DNA from: Novosphingobium sp.
GTDB taxonomy: Bacteria; Pseudomonadota; Alphaproteobacteria; Sphingomonadales; Sphingomonadaceae
DNA: 37,877 nucleotides
Direction: 5' to 3'
NCBI GenBank assembly: GCA_013822005.1
Contig: PNJT01000005.1
Location: forward strand, 1 to 37,877
The notes under the pieces were generated by a model. It saw nothing but the letters and a program-made list of their open reading frames with translations. It did no database searches and had not been told where the DNA came from. Made by a program: the position numbers and the translations under genes. Of this stretch, positions 24,813 to 32,420 are shown one piece after another (positions within the stretch are counted from its first letter, which is position 1; the number at the start of each line of letters is the position of its first letter).

Positions 24813-25310
24813 ATGAACCGCTTGCTCAAGACTTTCGCTCTCGCCGCGCTGCTGATCGCCGCCTCGCCTGCGCCAAACCCGAACGCCGCGGCGGTCGATC
24901 TGACGCTCACGCGGGCCTATGGGGGCTACTTCAAGGAAAGCGGTCCGAGCGGCGGGGATTGGGATCAGCCGGTCTTTTCCGCCCAGACCACCAAGCTGAT
25001 CAAGGCCAGAAGAAAGCACAACGGCGCGGAGCTGACCGGGCTGTCGTCCTGTGGCTGGCTGTGCGAATGCCAGGACTGGCAGGCCAAGAAATTCGCCTGG
25101 AAACGCACCGCAATCCGCGCGACTGCGCCCGGCAAGCTGGAAGTGACAGTCAAGGTCAATCCCAGTTTCGGCGATTTCGTCACCCAGCGACTGGTGATGG
25201 TGCGCGAAGGCAAGCGTTGGGCGATTGACGACCTGTTCAGCGAAAGCGCACCGATCGGGATCAAGGCGGGCATGAAAAAAGAACTGACCGAGACCCCCGG
25301 CAGCCGATGA
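24813..25310 (+). CDS. Exported protein of unknown function (possibly DUF3828-like)
   Basis: 165 residues with a signal peptide MNRLLKTFALAALLIAASPA. The mature domain begins with a Tyr/Gly-rich segment and has two cysteines in CGWLCECQDW. It ends with a strand-rich part LEVTVKVNPSFGDFVTQRLVMVREGKRWAIDDLFSE (quoted in part). That last pattern, a charged hairpin with KRWAIDD, resembles small lipocalin/NTF2-like periplasmic proteins of the DUF3828 kind, but the match is only by look. A GAGGG site precedes the ATG. Its stop overlaps the next start as ATGA at 25307-25310, implying cotranslation with the RES-domain gene. Confidence 0.7.
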   Translation: MNRLLKTFALAALLIAASPAPNPNAAAVDLTLTRAYGGYFKESGPSGGDWDQPVFSAQTTKLIKARRKHNGAELTGLSSCGWLCECQDWQAKKFAWKRTAIRATAPGKLEVTVKVNPSFGDFVTQRLVMVREGKRWAIDDLFSESAPIGIKAGMKKELTETPGSR

Positions 25311-25777
25311 AACTCTGGCGGCTCACCCGCGCGCCGTTCGTCGCGCTCGACGGCAAGGGCGCGCAGCTGTACGGCGCGCGCTATGCCCCGCGCGGGGTTC
25401 CGGTGGTGAGCCTTGCCAGCGAGGTGGGCCTCGCGGTGCTGGTGGCGCTGCGTTACCAGCCCAAAAATGCCTTGGGCGACCTGGTGGGCATCCCCGACGA
25501 TTTCGTGCTGGGCTGGACTGAGGTGGACTCAGTCCCGGAACGCGTGCCCGATCGCGATGAGGATACGATCCGCGCTTTCGTCGGTGAGTGGCTCGAAACG
25601 CGGCGTTCGCTGACTTGCGCGATCCGTTCAAAAGTGTTGCCCGAAGCTGACGTGATCTACCTCAACCCACGCCACCCCGACGCCGCGCAGGTAGCCCCGC
25701 TCACCACCCGTCCGTTCAGCTTCGCCGAGTGCCTCCACACCCCGCCGATGTTGGACAGCTTTCGAGGCGAAAACTGA
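25307..25777 (+). CDS. RES-domain protein (NAD-targeting toxin family), unpaired
   Basis: 156 residues, matching the RES fold by its landmarks: MKLWRLTR at the start, LYGARYAPRGVPVVSLASEV (the Arg and Ser-bearing core) at 21-40, and SKVLPEADVIYLNPRHPDA at 108-126. Known RES toxins of Xre/RES pairs degrade or transfer from NAD+ and are held by an upstream Xre/MbcA/ParS-type antitoxin. Here the upstream gene encodes an exported protein instead, and no DUF2384-type antitoxin was found next to it. The start overlaps that gene by ATGA. It may be a non-toxic RES homologue, a solitary remnant, or part of a new pairing. Confidence 0.8.
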   Translation: MKLWRLTRAPFVALDGKGAQLYGARYAPRGVPVVSLASEVGLAVLVALRYQPKNALGDLVGIPDDFVLGWTEVDSVPERVPDRDEDTIRAFVGEWLETRRSLTCAIRSKVLPEADVIYLNPRHPDAAQVAPLTTRPFSFAECLHTPPMLDSFRGEN

Positions 25778-25793
25778 GCCGCGACGGGCGCTT

Positions 25794-25835
25794 GCCAATT
25801 CAGAATTGGCGGCTACCATAGTTGCATGTTGCAAC
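25794..25835. promoter_or_regulatory. Two perfect palindromes before a small membrane gene
   Basis: GCCAATTCAGAATTGGC (25794-25810) is an eight-base inverted repeat around one A. GTTGCATGTTGCAAC (25821-25835) is a six-base inverted repeat around TGT and covers the ATG of the next gene. Both are unusual in this GC-rich region and could be operators or translation-blocking structures. Confidence 0.45.
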
Positions 25836-26194
25836 CCATTGCCTGGCTCGCGCTTGCCGCGATTCACCTGTTGCCTGCGCTGGCGTTTTTTCGCCCCGGT
25901 ACCCTCACGTCGCTCTACCGGATCGCCAACGACAATCCGCTGTTCCTGTTGATGCACCACCGCGCGGCATTGTTCCTGGCGGTGTTCGTCTCCTGTCTAT
26001 GGGCGGCGTTTGACCCCGGTGCACGCAAGGTGGCCGGCGTGGTCACCGCGATCAGCATGCTGAGCTTCCTGGTGCTCTATTGGCGCGCCGGTTCGCCGTC
26101 GGCACTGCGCCAAATCGCATTGGTTGATTGCGCCGGGCTGCCTTTCCTCGCTATTGCGCTTTATGGTGCATTTTTCGCTTCGATCACTGATTGA
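25826..26194 (+). CDS. Small four-helix membrane protein of unknown function
   Basis: 122 residues with hydrophobic helices at about 4-22 (PIAWLALAAIHLLPALAFF), 42-61 (LMHHRAALFLAVFVSCLWAAF), 68-85 and 97-118. The conserved-looking HH near residue 43 and Asp near 101 sit at helix ends. I recall similar short sphingomonad proteins mislabelled in databases by loose similarity, so no function is offered. There is no strong ribosome site; the ATG is inside a palindrome. The overlapping ORF 25822-26013 is a shadow. Confidence 0.7.
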   Translation: MLQPIAWLALAAIHLLPALAFFRPGTLTSLYRIANDNPLFLLMHHRAALFLAVFVSCLWAAFDPGARKVAGVVTAISMLSFLVLYWRAGSPSALRQIALVDCAGLPFLAIALYGAFFASITD

Positions 26195-26210
26195 TCCGGC
26201 GCCTACCACC

Positions 26211-26501
26211 GTGCTCAACACCCGGCATAGGCCGCTGCTGGAAACGCGCCTGCCCGGTTGGATCGTGATCGCGGTCCCGGTCGCTGCCGAATCCGAGGGG
26301 GTGATCGGCGGGGCCTTGCGCGACGTCACCGCGCCCGAGCCGCTGCCGGCCGATCATTCGCTGTGGGGGCTGGAAAGTGCCCGGGTCACCATGCACCTCT
26401 AGGGCCGGGCGCAGGACCGGATGTTCGTGCGCTTGGCCGGACGGGTGGAACCGCAAGTGAATTACGCGGCGGGGTATCAGGGCTTCGCCTGTTTAGGCTG
26501 A
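26211..26501 (+). pseudogene. Possible decayed gene interrupted by an in-frame TAG
   Basis: From a GTG at 26211 the frame reads VLNTRHRPLLETRLPGWIVI, continues sensibly to VTMHL, meets TAG at 26400-26402, then continues in the same frame with GRAQDRMFVRLAGRVEPQVN to a TGA. Both parts have protein-like composition with alternating hydrophobics (GWIVIAVPVAAES; RMFVRLAGRVEP). I do not recognise the product. It could be one 97-codon gene with a nonsense mutation, or chance open frames in GC-rich DNA. Confidence 0.35.
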
Positions 26502-26506
26502 ATAGT

Positions 26507-26590
26507 CCCTCCCCGGCGGGGAAGGGCTGGGGATGGGGGCTCGACGCTGGCGTTGAACCCCCACCCCAACCCCTCCCCAAAGGGTAGGGG
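26507..26590. repeat. Palindromic intergenic repeat (family B)
   Basis: CCCTCCCCGGCGGGGAAGGG at the left and CCCCACCCCAACCCCTCCCC at the right pair across a spacer holding GGATGGGGGCTCGACGCTGG (a segment nearly identical to the one in the 21245 copy, inverted). It lies downstream of the 123-residue minus-strand gene. Confidence 0.7.
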
Positions 26591-26620
26591 CTCTGCGATT
26601 CTAAGCAAAGTCATCAGGCT

Positions 26621-26992
26621 CTAAGCCTCGTCCAGCGCCAACAGCTCGACCTCCACTTCCAGCCGTGGCTCGGGCAAGGCGGTGTGATCCACCCGTACCA
26701 CCGCGGCATCGGCGATGAGTAGGCGGGGCAGGGCAAACTCGTGCTCGGGCAGGGCATCGATCAGCGCCTCGCCCGCCGCCACCGCCTCAGCCCCGGTGAA
26801 GGCCAGAACTACCAGGTGTTTCGATCCCGAAAAGGTCACGCTGGCCCAGGCGCGTTCGGAGTGACGGACCAGTTCGGCCTGGCCCTGAGCCAGTTCCAGG
26901 ACGGCCGAAAGCAGCGCCATCCAGGGGGTCCGGCGGGCCTTGCGGCGCGCGGCTGCGACCAGAGCCTGGTCAAGCGTAAGGTCAATTTGCAC
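26621..26992 (-). CDS. Protein of unknown function coupled to a small HTH protein
   Basis: 123 residues from a GTG at 26992 that overlaps the end of the upstream HTH gene by 11 bases (stop at 26984-26982), so translation is probably coupled. The N-terminus MQIDLTLDQALVAAARRKAR is helical. The rest alternates strands and helices, with AWASVTFSGSKHLVVLAFTG and a C-terminal strand RLEVEVELLAL. No cysteine, signal or membrane segment. I do not recognise a family. Being cotranscribed with an HTH protein and divergent from an S24 repressor suggests a role in that switch, which is inference only. Confidence 0.7.
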   Translation of the reverse strand: MQIDLTLDQALVAAARRKARRTPWMALLSAVLELAQGQAELVRHSERAWASVTFSGSKHLVVLAFTGAEAVAAGEALIDALPEHEFALPRLLIADAAVVRVDHTALPEPRLEVEVELLALDEA

Positions 26993-27176
26993 GGCAGTCC
27001 TCGCGATAAATGTTCATGAAATGTTCCACACGTTTCGCTGTTGCACTGCGAGGTGTGCGGCCGTTGCGCAGGTCCTGGACAAAGCGCGGGTCATGGGCGG
27101 CAAGCCGCCCGAACTTGGTCCAGGGCATACCGGTTTCGCGCAGGAAGCGCTCGATCCGGGTGATCAGCATGGGCAT
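26982..27176 (-). CDS. Small HTH (Cro-like) DNA-binding protein
   Basis: 64 residues, MLITRIERFLRETGMPWTKF then DPRFVQDLRNGRTPRSATAK (in part). The middle helix pair with FVQDLRNGRTP fits the recognition helix of an XRE-like fold, followed by a helix and a short tail. A strong AAGGAG site lies five bases before the ATG. Such short proteins recur in sphingomonads and rhizobia beside regulators. It is divergent from the S24-type repressor gene with TAGGA operator-like repeats between, so it could play the Cro part of a CI/Cro-like pair. Confidence 0.8.
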   Translation of the reverse strand: MPMLITRIERFLRETGMPWTKFGRLAAHDPRFVQDLRNGRTPRSATAKRVEHFMNIYREDCRAN

Positions 27177-27217
27177 TGTTCTCCTTGTTTTGGCCCGGTT
27201 GCATGAGGCGAATCGTT

Positions 27218-27282
27218 GTAGGAATAATCCTGTTGTTTCCTGCGAAATCCTACTTGTCTAGGAAAAATACATCGTGTAGGAC
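27218..27282. promoter_or_regulatory. Repeated TAGGA/TCCTA half-sites in a divergent promoter region
   Basis: TAGGA occurs at 27219, 27259 and 27277; TCCTA at 27248 and TTTCCTG at 27236 are in the opposite sense. TCCTA-N6-TAGGA (27248-27263) forms an inverted pair, and GTAGGAATAATCCTG (27218-27232) another imperfect one. This AT-rich 110-base gap separates the small HTH gene and the S24 repressor and looks like a multi-operator region. Confidence 0.65.
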
Positions 27283-27288
27283 AAATTC

Positions 27289-27942
27289 ATGGTTACTCAC
27301 GATCCCCGCGCGCGGCTTTTGCAACTGGCCAGCGAGCAGAACGCCAGCCTCTCGGGCCTGTCCGAGCTGATTGGCCGCAATTCCACTTATCTCCAGCAGT
27401 TCATCCGCAAGGGCTCTCCGCGCAAGCTGGAAGAAACCGACCGGCGCACACTGGCCCGGTTCTTCGGCGTGGATGAGGGGGAACTGGGCGCGCCGGAGGA
27501 TTTTTCCAACGCGCCGCCCGCCGGAAAGCAGCCGCGCGGCGAATGGGTCGATGTGCCGCGCCTGCCGCTGGGTGCCTCGGCCGGGCCGGGGTTGCTGCCG
27601 GGCGAGGAGCTGCCGATCGGTGCCTTCCGCTTCTCCGCCCGCTGGCTGCGCGAGCAAGGCCTCGATCCCGCGCAGCTCTCGGCGATCCGGGTCGAGGGCG
27701 ATTCGATGGAAGCCACCTTGCGCGATGGCGACGAAATCCTGGTCGATCGCACCCCCCGCAACTGGCGCGACGGGATCCACGTGGTGCGGGCAGGCGACGC
27801 GCTGATGGTCAAACGCCTCGACCTCGCCCGGCCCGGCGTGGTCGCGCTGGTCAGCGACAATCCGGCCTACCGCACGATCGAACTGGATCCGGGCGAGGTT
27901 GAGGTGATCGGAAGGGTGGTGTGGAAGAGCGGGCGGCTGTGA
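27289..27942 (+). CDS. LexA/CI-like S24-family repressor
   Basis: 217 residues. An N-terminal helix-turn-helix (residues 5-66, with GLSELIGRNSTYLQQFIRKG, in part) is joined by a linker to a peptidase S24 domain. The Ser/Lys dyad is visible as Ser139 (EGDSMEATLRDGD) and Lys175 (DALMVKRLDL). A candidate self-cleavage site is Ala98-Gly99 in GASAGPG. LexA and phage CI proteins of this build are inactivated by RecA-stimulated self-cleavage, but many S24 regulators no longer cleave. No phage structural genes are nearby. It is divergent from the small HTH gene with shared TAGGA sites and likely represses both directions. Confidence 0.88.
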   Translation: MVTHDPRARLLQLASEQNASLSGLSELIGRNSTYLQQFIRKGSPRKLEETDRRTLARFFGVDEGELGAPEDFSNAPPAGKQPRGEWVDVPRLPLGASAGPGLLPGEELPIGAFRFSARWLREQGLDPAQLSAIRVEGDSMEATLRDGDEILVDRTPRNWRDGIHVVRAGDALMVKRLDLARPGVVALVSDNPAYRTIELDPGEVEVIGRVVWKSGRL

Positions 27943-27997
27943 CTGCCGCTCCCCGAAAAGCGTTGCCTGCCGCGCGATCCCTCGCCATGAAACCAGT

Positions 27998-28666
27998 ATG
28001 ACCGAAACTGCCGAACCGCCCGTGCGCGTCGGGATTATTCCCGTGACCCCGCTGGAGCAGAACTGCTCACTGATCTGGTGCACCAGGACGATGAAGGCCG
28101 CGCTGGTTGATCCGGGTGGGGATCTGGACAAGCTCAAGGCGGCCGTCGCCAAAGTCGGCGTGACGATCGAGAAGCTGCTGCTGACCCACGGGCACCTCGA
28201 CCATTGCGGGCAGGCCGGGATCCTGGCCAAAGAACTGGGCGTGCCGATCGAGGGGCCGCATGAAGATGACCGGTTCTGGATCGCGCGGCTGGGTGAGGAT
28301 GGCGGCAAGTACGGCATGCATGCCGAAACGTTCGAGCCCGACCGCTGGCTGAACGATGGCGATACCGTGACTGTGGGCGAGGCGGTACTCGATGTGATCC
28401 ACTGCCCGGGGCACACGCCGGGCCACGTGGTGTTCCACTATCCGCTGGGGCACCTGGCGATTGTCGGCGACGTGCTGTTTGCAGGCTCGATCGGACGGAC
28501 CGATTTCCCGCGCGGCAATCACCAGGATCTGATCGATTCGATCACCAAGAAACTCTGGCCGCTCGGCAACGACGTAACCTTCATCCCCGGCCATGGCCCG
28601 ACCAGCACTTTCGGACGCGAGCGGCAGGTCAACGGCTTTGTCAGCGACTATGCGCTGAGCAATTAG
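27998..28666 (+). CDS. Metallo-beta-lactamase-fold hydrolase, glyoxalase II-like (YcbL type)
   Basis: 222 residues. The metal motif THGHLDH is at residues 63-69. Further ligand histidines lie in CPGHTPGHVVFH and FIPGHGPTSTFG, and the bridging Asp in IVGDVLFAGSIGRTDFP. The short length, about 215 residues without the C-terminal helical domain of classic glyoxalase II, and the GSIGRTDFPRGNH loop are those of the YcbL-type branch. It probably hydrolyses S-lactoylglutathione or related thioesters in the cytoplasm. It begins 55 bases after the S24 gene and ends at a bidirectional palindromic repeat. Confidence 0.9.
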   Translation: MTETAEPPVRVGIIPVTPLEQNCSLIWCTRTMKAALVDPGGDLDKLKAAVAKVGVTIEKLLLTHGHLDHCGQAGILAKELGVPIEGPHEDDRFWIARLGEDGGKYGMHAETFEPDRWLNDGDTVTVGEAVLDVIHCPGHTPGHVVFHYPLGHLAIVGDVLFAGSIGRTDFPRGNHQDLIDSITKKLWPLGNDVTFIPGHGPTSTFGRERQVNGFVSDYALSN

Positions 28667-28668
28667 GC

Positions 28669-28776
28669 CCTCCCCGAGCTTGCTCGGGGAGGGGGACCGT
28701 CGCCGCAGGCGATGGTGGAGGGCCCCCTCCGTCAGTTGCTGCGCAACTGCCACCTCCCCGAGCAAGCTCGGGGAGG
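28669..28776. repeat. Palindromic repeat between convergent genes (family B variant)
   Basis: CCTCCCCGAG-CTTG-CTCGGGGAGG (28669-28692) and CCTCCCCGAG-CAAG-CTCGGGGAGG (28753-28776) are perfect 10-base hairpins in inverse orientation, so the element can also fold as one long stem. It sits exactly between the hydrolase stop and the MAPEG stop and probably terminates both. Confidence 0.92.
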
Positions 28777-28784
28777 GTTGAGTG

Positions 28785-29183
28785 TTACATCCTCCCCAGC
28801 GCGGTCATCACCGCCACCACGGCCAGGCCGATCTGGGCCAGCATGGTGACCATCACGCCAAGGCCGCGGCCGGCCTCAAGCTTGCCGCCGTCCATGCCCA
28901 GGCCGTGCGCCACGCGGGCCAGAATATAGGCACCGGCAACATAGGGTAGCCAGGTGCCACCCCGGCCGGCCAGCTCGATCAGACCCACCAGCGCCAGCAC
29001 CCAGGGGGTATTCTCGGCAAAGTTCAATTGCGCGCGCATCCGCCGTTCGAGCAGATCATTGCCGCCGCTGCCGACGCTGACTTTCTCTTTGGCGCGGACC
29101 TGGCCGCAGCGCAGCGCCAGCCAGAAATTGACCAGCGCCGCGGCCGCCGCCATGCACAGCGTGGTGGGTAGCAGCATTTCCAT
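28785..29183 (-). CDS. MAPEG family membrane protein
   Basis: 132 residues from an ATG at 29183 that follows GGGGAGA with good spacing; the ORF-track start at 29273 adds 30 residues without support. Four hydrophobic helices lie at about 3-24, 60-76, 80-98 and 110-130. The segment LLERRMRAQLNFAENTPWVLALVGLIEL (in part) is the MAPEG signature, where Arg-x-x-x-Asn-x-x-Glu binds glutathione in eukaryotic homologues. Bacterial MAPEG proteins often have unknown substrates. Divergent from the rpmF operon. Confidence 0.88.
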   Translation of the reverse strand: MEMLLPTTLCMAAAAALVNFWLALRCGQVRAKEKVSVGSGGNDLLERRMRAQLNFAENTPWVLALVGLIELAGRGGTWLPYVAGAYILARVAHGLGMDGGKLEAGRGLGVMVTMLAQIGLAVVAVMTALGRM

Positions 29184-29232
29184 CGACTTGTCTCCCCTGT
29201 CAGGCCATCCCCGAAATGGGGACGGGTAGTGC

Positions 29233-29260
29233 TTGCAACGGCCAAGAAATTCGCTATAGG
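29233..29260 (+). promoter_or_regulatory. Probable promoter of the rpmF-plsX-fabH operon
   Basis: TTGCAA (29233-29238) and TATAGG (29255-29260) with a 16-base spacer resemble housekeeping -35 and -10 boxes, 84 bases before rpmF. The GCTATAGG string is of the kind seen before sphingomonad stable-RNA and ribosomal genes. Prediction only. Confidence 0.45.
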
Positions 29261-29343
29261 CGCGCCTTCGCAAGCCGCCGGCCCCTGTGGCCCGGGCATG
29301 GCTTATCTAGACGAAACCGGAATTTGCAGGAACAGGTGCCGCG

Positions 29344-29523
29344 ATGGCTGTCCCCAAAAGAAAAACTTCGCCCTCTCGCCGGGGCATGCGCCGCAGCCAT
29401 GATGCGCTGAAGGTCGAAGCATTCCATGAATGCCCGAACTGCGGCGAACTCAAGCGTCCGCACAACCTGTGCAGCGCCTGCGGCCACTATAATGGCCGCG
29501 AAATCATCGCGGTCGGGCTCTAA
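29344..29523 (+). CDS. rpmF: 50S ribosomal protein L32
   Basis: 59 residues, one below the ORF-track cutoff and so missing from it. The protein starts [20 protein letters not shown], the L32 hallmark, and carries a zinc ribbon [18 protein letters not shown] with two CxxC pairs. It ends [11 protein letters not shown]. It is part of the large ribosomal subunit near the peptidyl-transferase rim. plsX starts 25 bases later; the rpmF-plsX-fabH order is classical in proteobacteria and links ribosome and membrane-lipid synthesis. Confidence 0.98.
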   Translation: MAVPKRKTSPSRRGMRRSHDALKVEAFHECPNCGELKRPHNLCSACGHYNGREIIAVGL

Positions 29524-29548
29524 GCTCACCTAACCGGAGATTGCGCAT

Positions 29549-30616
29549 ATGAGCCTGCCGCGTATCGCCGTTGATGCGATGGGCGGCGATGAAGGCGTGC
29601 GCGTGATGATCGAAGGGGCGGCGCTGGCACGGCGGCGCCATGATCGTTTCAAGTTCCTGCTGGTCGGCGATGAAGAGCGGATCAAGGCCGCGCTCGCTCA
29701 TCACCCCAACCTGCGCGAAGCCTCCGAGGTGCTGCACGCTCCCGATGTGGTGAGCGGCGATGAAAAGCCCACCCAGGCGCTGCGCCGGGCCAAGACCACG
29801 TCGATGGGCATGGCGATCGACGCGGTGAAACGCGGCGAGGCCGGGGGCGCGGTCAGCGCGGGCAACACCGGCGCACTGATGGCCATGGCCAAGCTGGCGC
29901 TGCGGACCATGCCCGGGATCGACCGGCCCGCGCTTTCCGCGCTGCTGCCGACGCTGGGCGACAATGACCTGGTCATGCTCGATCTGGGTGCCAATACCGA
30001 ATGCGATGCCCGAAACCTGGTGCAATTCGCGGTGATGGGCGCGGCCTATTCACGGATCGTTACTGGCAACGAGGCACCGCGGGTCCGCTTGCTCAATATT
30101 GGCACCGAAGAGAACAAGGGCACCGAGAACCTCCAGTCCGCCGCCATGCAGCTCAAGGCCGCAGCTGCCGAGCTGTCGATCTCGTTCGACGGTTTCGCCG
30201 AAGCGGACAAATTGAACCGCGGCGATGTTGACGTGGTGGTGTCGGATGGATTTTCGGGCAACATTGCGCTGAAAGCCGTTGAAGGCACCGCGCGGTTTGT
30301 GACCGACCTGCTGCGCCGGGCCTTTGCCAGCTCGCTGCGCTCCAAGTTCGGGTTCCTGGTTTCGCGCCCGGCGACTGAGCTGTTGAAGCACCACCTCGAT
30401 CCCAACAACCACAATGGCGCGGTGTTCCTGGGCCTCAACGGGGTTGTCGTGAAAAGCCACGGATCGGCCAATGCGCTGGGCGTCGCCAATGCGGTGGCGG
30501 TTACCGCGCGGCTGCTGGAGGCCAACCTGACCGAACGCATCGCTGCCGACCTGGCGCGGCTGGGCGAGGAAAACCTGCGCCGGGCGTCCCAGTCATCCGG
30601 ACAGGCTTCGGCATGA
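29549..30616 (+). CDS. plsX: Phosphate acyltransferase PlsX
   Basis: Makes acyl-phosphate from acyl-ACP for phospholipid synthesis at the inner face of the membrane. 355 residues, the usual length. Family landmarks: [20 protein letters not shown] at the start, [15 protein letters not shown] near 108, [20 protein letters not shown] near 144, [13 protein letters not shown], and [20 protein letters not shown] (each quoted in part). An ATG with a CGGAGA site gives the expected N-terminus. Its stop overlaps the fabH start as ATGA (30613-30616), so the two are translationally coupled. Confidence 0.97.
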   Translation: MSLPRIAVDAMGGDEGVRVMIEGAALARRRHDRFKFLLVGDEERIKAALAHHPNLREASEVLHAPDVVSGDEKPTQALRRAKTTSMGMAIDAVKRGEAGGAVSAGNTGALMAMAKLALRTMPGIDRPALSALLPTLGDNDLVMLDLGANTECDARNLVQFAVMGAAYSRIVTGNEAPRVRLLNIGTEENKGTENLQSAAMQLKAAAAELSISFDGFAEADKLNRGDVDVVVSDGFSGNIALKAVEGTARFVTDLLRRAFASSLRSKFGFLVSRPATELLKHHLDPNNHNGAVFLGLNGVVVKSHGSANALGVANAVAVTARLLEANLTERIAADLARLGEENLRRASQSSGQASA

Positions 30617-31581
30617 TCCGTCGTTCGGTTCTGCTGGGAACCGGCTCGGCCCTGCCCGAACGCGCGGTCAGCAATGCCGAATTGGCCAAGACTGTCGATA
30701 CCAGCGATCAATGGATCGTCGAGCGCACCGGGATCCGCAACCGTCACATCGCGGGCGAGGGCGAGACCACCGGGACTCTGGCGATCCTGGCAGCCCGGCG
30801 GGCGCTGGAAGCGGCGGGGCTTGAAGGCAAGGACATCGGCCTGATCGTGCTGGCCACCGCCACGCCCGACCAGACTTTCCCGGCCACCGCCGCCAAGGTC
30901 CAGCACGCGATCGGCGCGAACGGCGGGATCGCCTTCGATGTGGCGGCGGTCTGCTCGGGCTTTCTCTATGCCATCGCGGTCGCCGATTCGATGCTGCAAT
31001 CGGGCATGGCCCAGCGCGCGCTGGTAATCGGGGCCGAAACGATGAGCCGGATCCTCGATTGGGAAGATCGCACCACTTGCGTGCTGTTTGGCGACGGGGC
31101 CGGGGCCGTGGTGCTCGAATCGCGCGAAGTGGCCGAGGACGGCCCGGGGATCATCGCCTCGCGGCTCCACGCCGATGGCGCGCACTGCGATCTGCTCTGC
31201 GTCGATGGCGGGCCTTCGAGCACCGGCACGGTCGGCCATATCCGGATGCGCGGGCCCGAAGTGTTCAAGCACGCCGTGGTCAACCTCGCCGGGGTGCTCA
31301 CCGAAGTGCTGGCGGCGGCTGGCATCGAGCCCAAGGACGTTGACTGGGTGGTGCCGCATCAGGCCAACCAGCGGATCCTCGATGCGACCGCGCGCAAGTT
31401 CGGCCTGCCGCCCGAAAAGGTGGTGGTGACGGTTGACCGGCACGCCAATACCTCGGCCGCATCGGTGCCGCTGGCGCTCGATACTGCGGTGCGCGACGGG
31501 CGAATCAAGCCCGGCGACTTGCTGGTGCTTGAGGCGATGGGCGGCGGTTTCACTTGGGGTGCTTGCGTCCTGCGCGCCTAG
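30613..31581 (+). CDS. fabH: 3-oxoacyl-ACP synthase III
   Basis: Starts fatty-acid synthesis by condensing an acyl-CoA, usually acetyl-CoA, with malonyl-ACP. 322 residues with the full catalytic triad: Cys114 (DVAAVCSGF), His249 ([10 protein letters not shown]) and Asn279 ([12 protein letters not shown]). The first part [17 protein letters not shown] is the family N-terminal pattern. It overlaps plsX by four bases. About 105 bases separate it from ihfA, so the latter may also have its own promoter there (the region holds TGTCGGGAA-type sequence but no clear boxes). Confidence 0.97.
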   Translation: MIRRSVLLGTGSALPERAVSNAELAKTVDTSDQWIVERTGIRNRHIAGEGETTGTLAILAARRALEAAGLEGKDIGLIVLATATPDQTFPATAAKVQHAIGANGGIAFDVAAVCSGFLYAIAVADSMLQSGMAQRALVIGAETMSRILDWEDRTTCVLFGDGAGAVVLESREVAEDGPGIIASRLHADGAHCDLLCVDGGPSSTGTVGHIRMRGPEVFKHAVVNLAGVLTEVLAAAGIEPKDVDWVVPHQANQRILDATARKFGLPPEKVVVTVDRHANTSAASVPLALDTAVRDGRIKPGDLLVLEAMGGGFTWGACVLRA

Positions 31582-31687
31582 TCCCCGAATTTCTGCGACC
31601 GATTCCCGACAGTTGCGTTGCAATCGCGGCGCGTTGGGTTATGCTTCGAATCGCGGGTCGTGCATACACATGTCAGGGAAGGGGCTG

Positions 31688-31984
31688 ATGCGCTCCATGA
31701 GTACTCTCACACGGGCCGATCTGGCCGAAGCACTGAACCGCAAGCTGGGGCTTTCGCGGTCCGAATCACTCACCATGGTTGAATCGATTCTCGATCACAT
31801 GTCGAACGCGCTCGAACAGGGCGAAAACGTCAAGATTTCAGGGTTTGGCACCTTCCTGCTGCGCGACAAGGGTGAGCGGATCGGACGCAATCCCAAGACC
31901 GGGGTGGAAGTGCCGATCACCCCGCGCCGGGTGCTGACCTTCCGGGCCAGCCAGATGCTGAAGGAACGGATCGCCCGCGGATGA
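31688..31984 (+). CDS. ihfA: Integration host factor subunit alpha
   Basis: DNA-bending nucleoid protein, forming a heterodimer with IhfB. Three in-frame ATGs are possible (31670, 31688, 31697). AGGGAAGG lies five bases before 31688, so that start (98 residues, [16 protein letters not shown]) is chosen; 31697 gives the more typical MSTLTRADL. The conserved arm [20 protein letters not shown] carries the Pro that intercalates at the DNA kink. The ORF-track version from 31433 runs through fabH in the wrong frame. The stop overlaps the next ATG by four bases. Confidence 0.95.
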   Translation: MRSMSTLTRADLAEALNRKLGLSRSESLTMVESILDHMSNALEQGENVKISGFGTFLLRDKGERIGRNPKTGVEVPITPRRVLTFRASQMLKERIARG

Positions 31985-32388
31985 CGGACGCTGCGCCTCC
32001 GACCTTCGCCGACGGCAAGGATCCGGAGGCGCTGCGCACGATCGGCGAAGTGGCCAAGGCGCTGGGAATCCGGCAGCATGTGCTGCGCTATTGGGAAGAA
32101 CAGTTCCCGATGCTGAAGCCGCTGAAGCGTAGCGGTGGGCGGCGGTATTATCGCAGTGAAGATGTCCGCATGGTCGAGGCGATCGACCGGCTGGTCCACA
32201 AAGAGGGCTATACCCTCAAAGGTGCCAAGCAGGCACTCCAGGGCCGGACCAGCAGCACAGCGCAGGCACCCAGTGCCCCGGCGACAACTCCGATCGCTTC
32301 AGAAGCGCCGATCAATTCCAACTTCGCCTATCGCGCGCGGTTGATTGCGCTGCGGACGACACTGGTAAACGCGCTCCACGACGCCTAA
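31981..32388 (+). CDS. MerR-family transcriptional regulator
   Basis: 135 residues. The winged HTH occupies residues 18-88 ([20 protein letters not shown], then [20 protein letters not shown], in part), followed by a coiled-coil-like helix and a Ser/Ala/Pro-rich tail of about 45 residues with no cysteines. It therefore lacks the metal-binding loop of MerR/CueR and is of the short class placed after ihfA in many alphaproteobacteria. The start overlaps the ihfA stop as ATGA, so the pair is coupled. The ligand and targets are unknown. Confidence 0.93.
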   Translation: MTDAAPPTFADGKDPEALRTIGEVAKALGIRQHVLRYWEEQFPMLKPLKRSGGRRYYRSEDVRMVEAIDRLVHKEGYTLKGAKQALQGRTSSTAQAPSAPATTPIASEAPINSNFAYRARLIALRTTLVNALHDA

Positions 32389-32420
32389 ATGGCCCTCACG
32401 AAAGTGAGGCATTCCGACAC

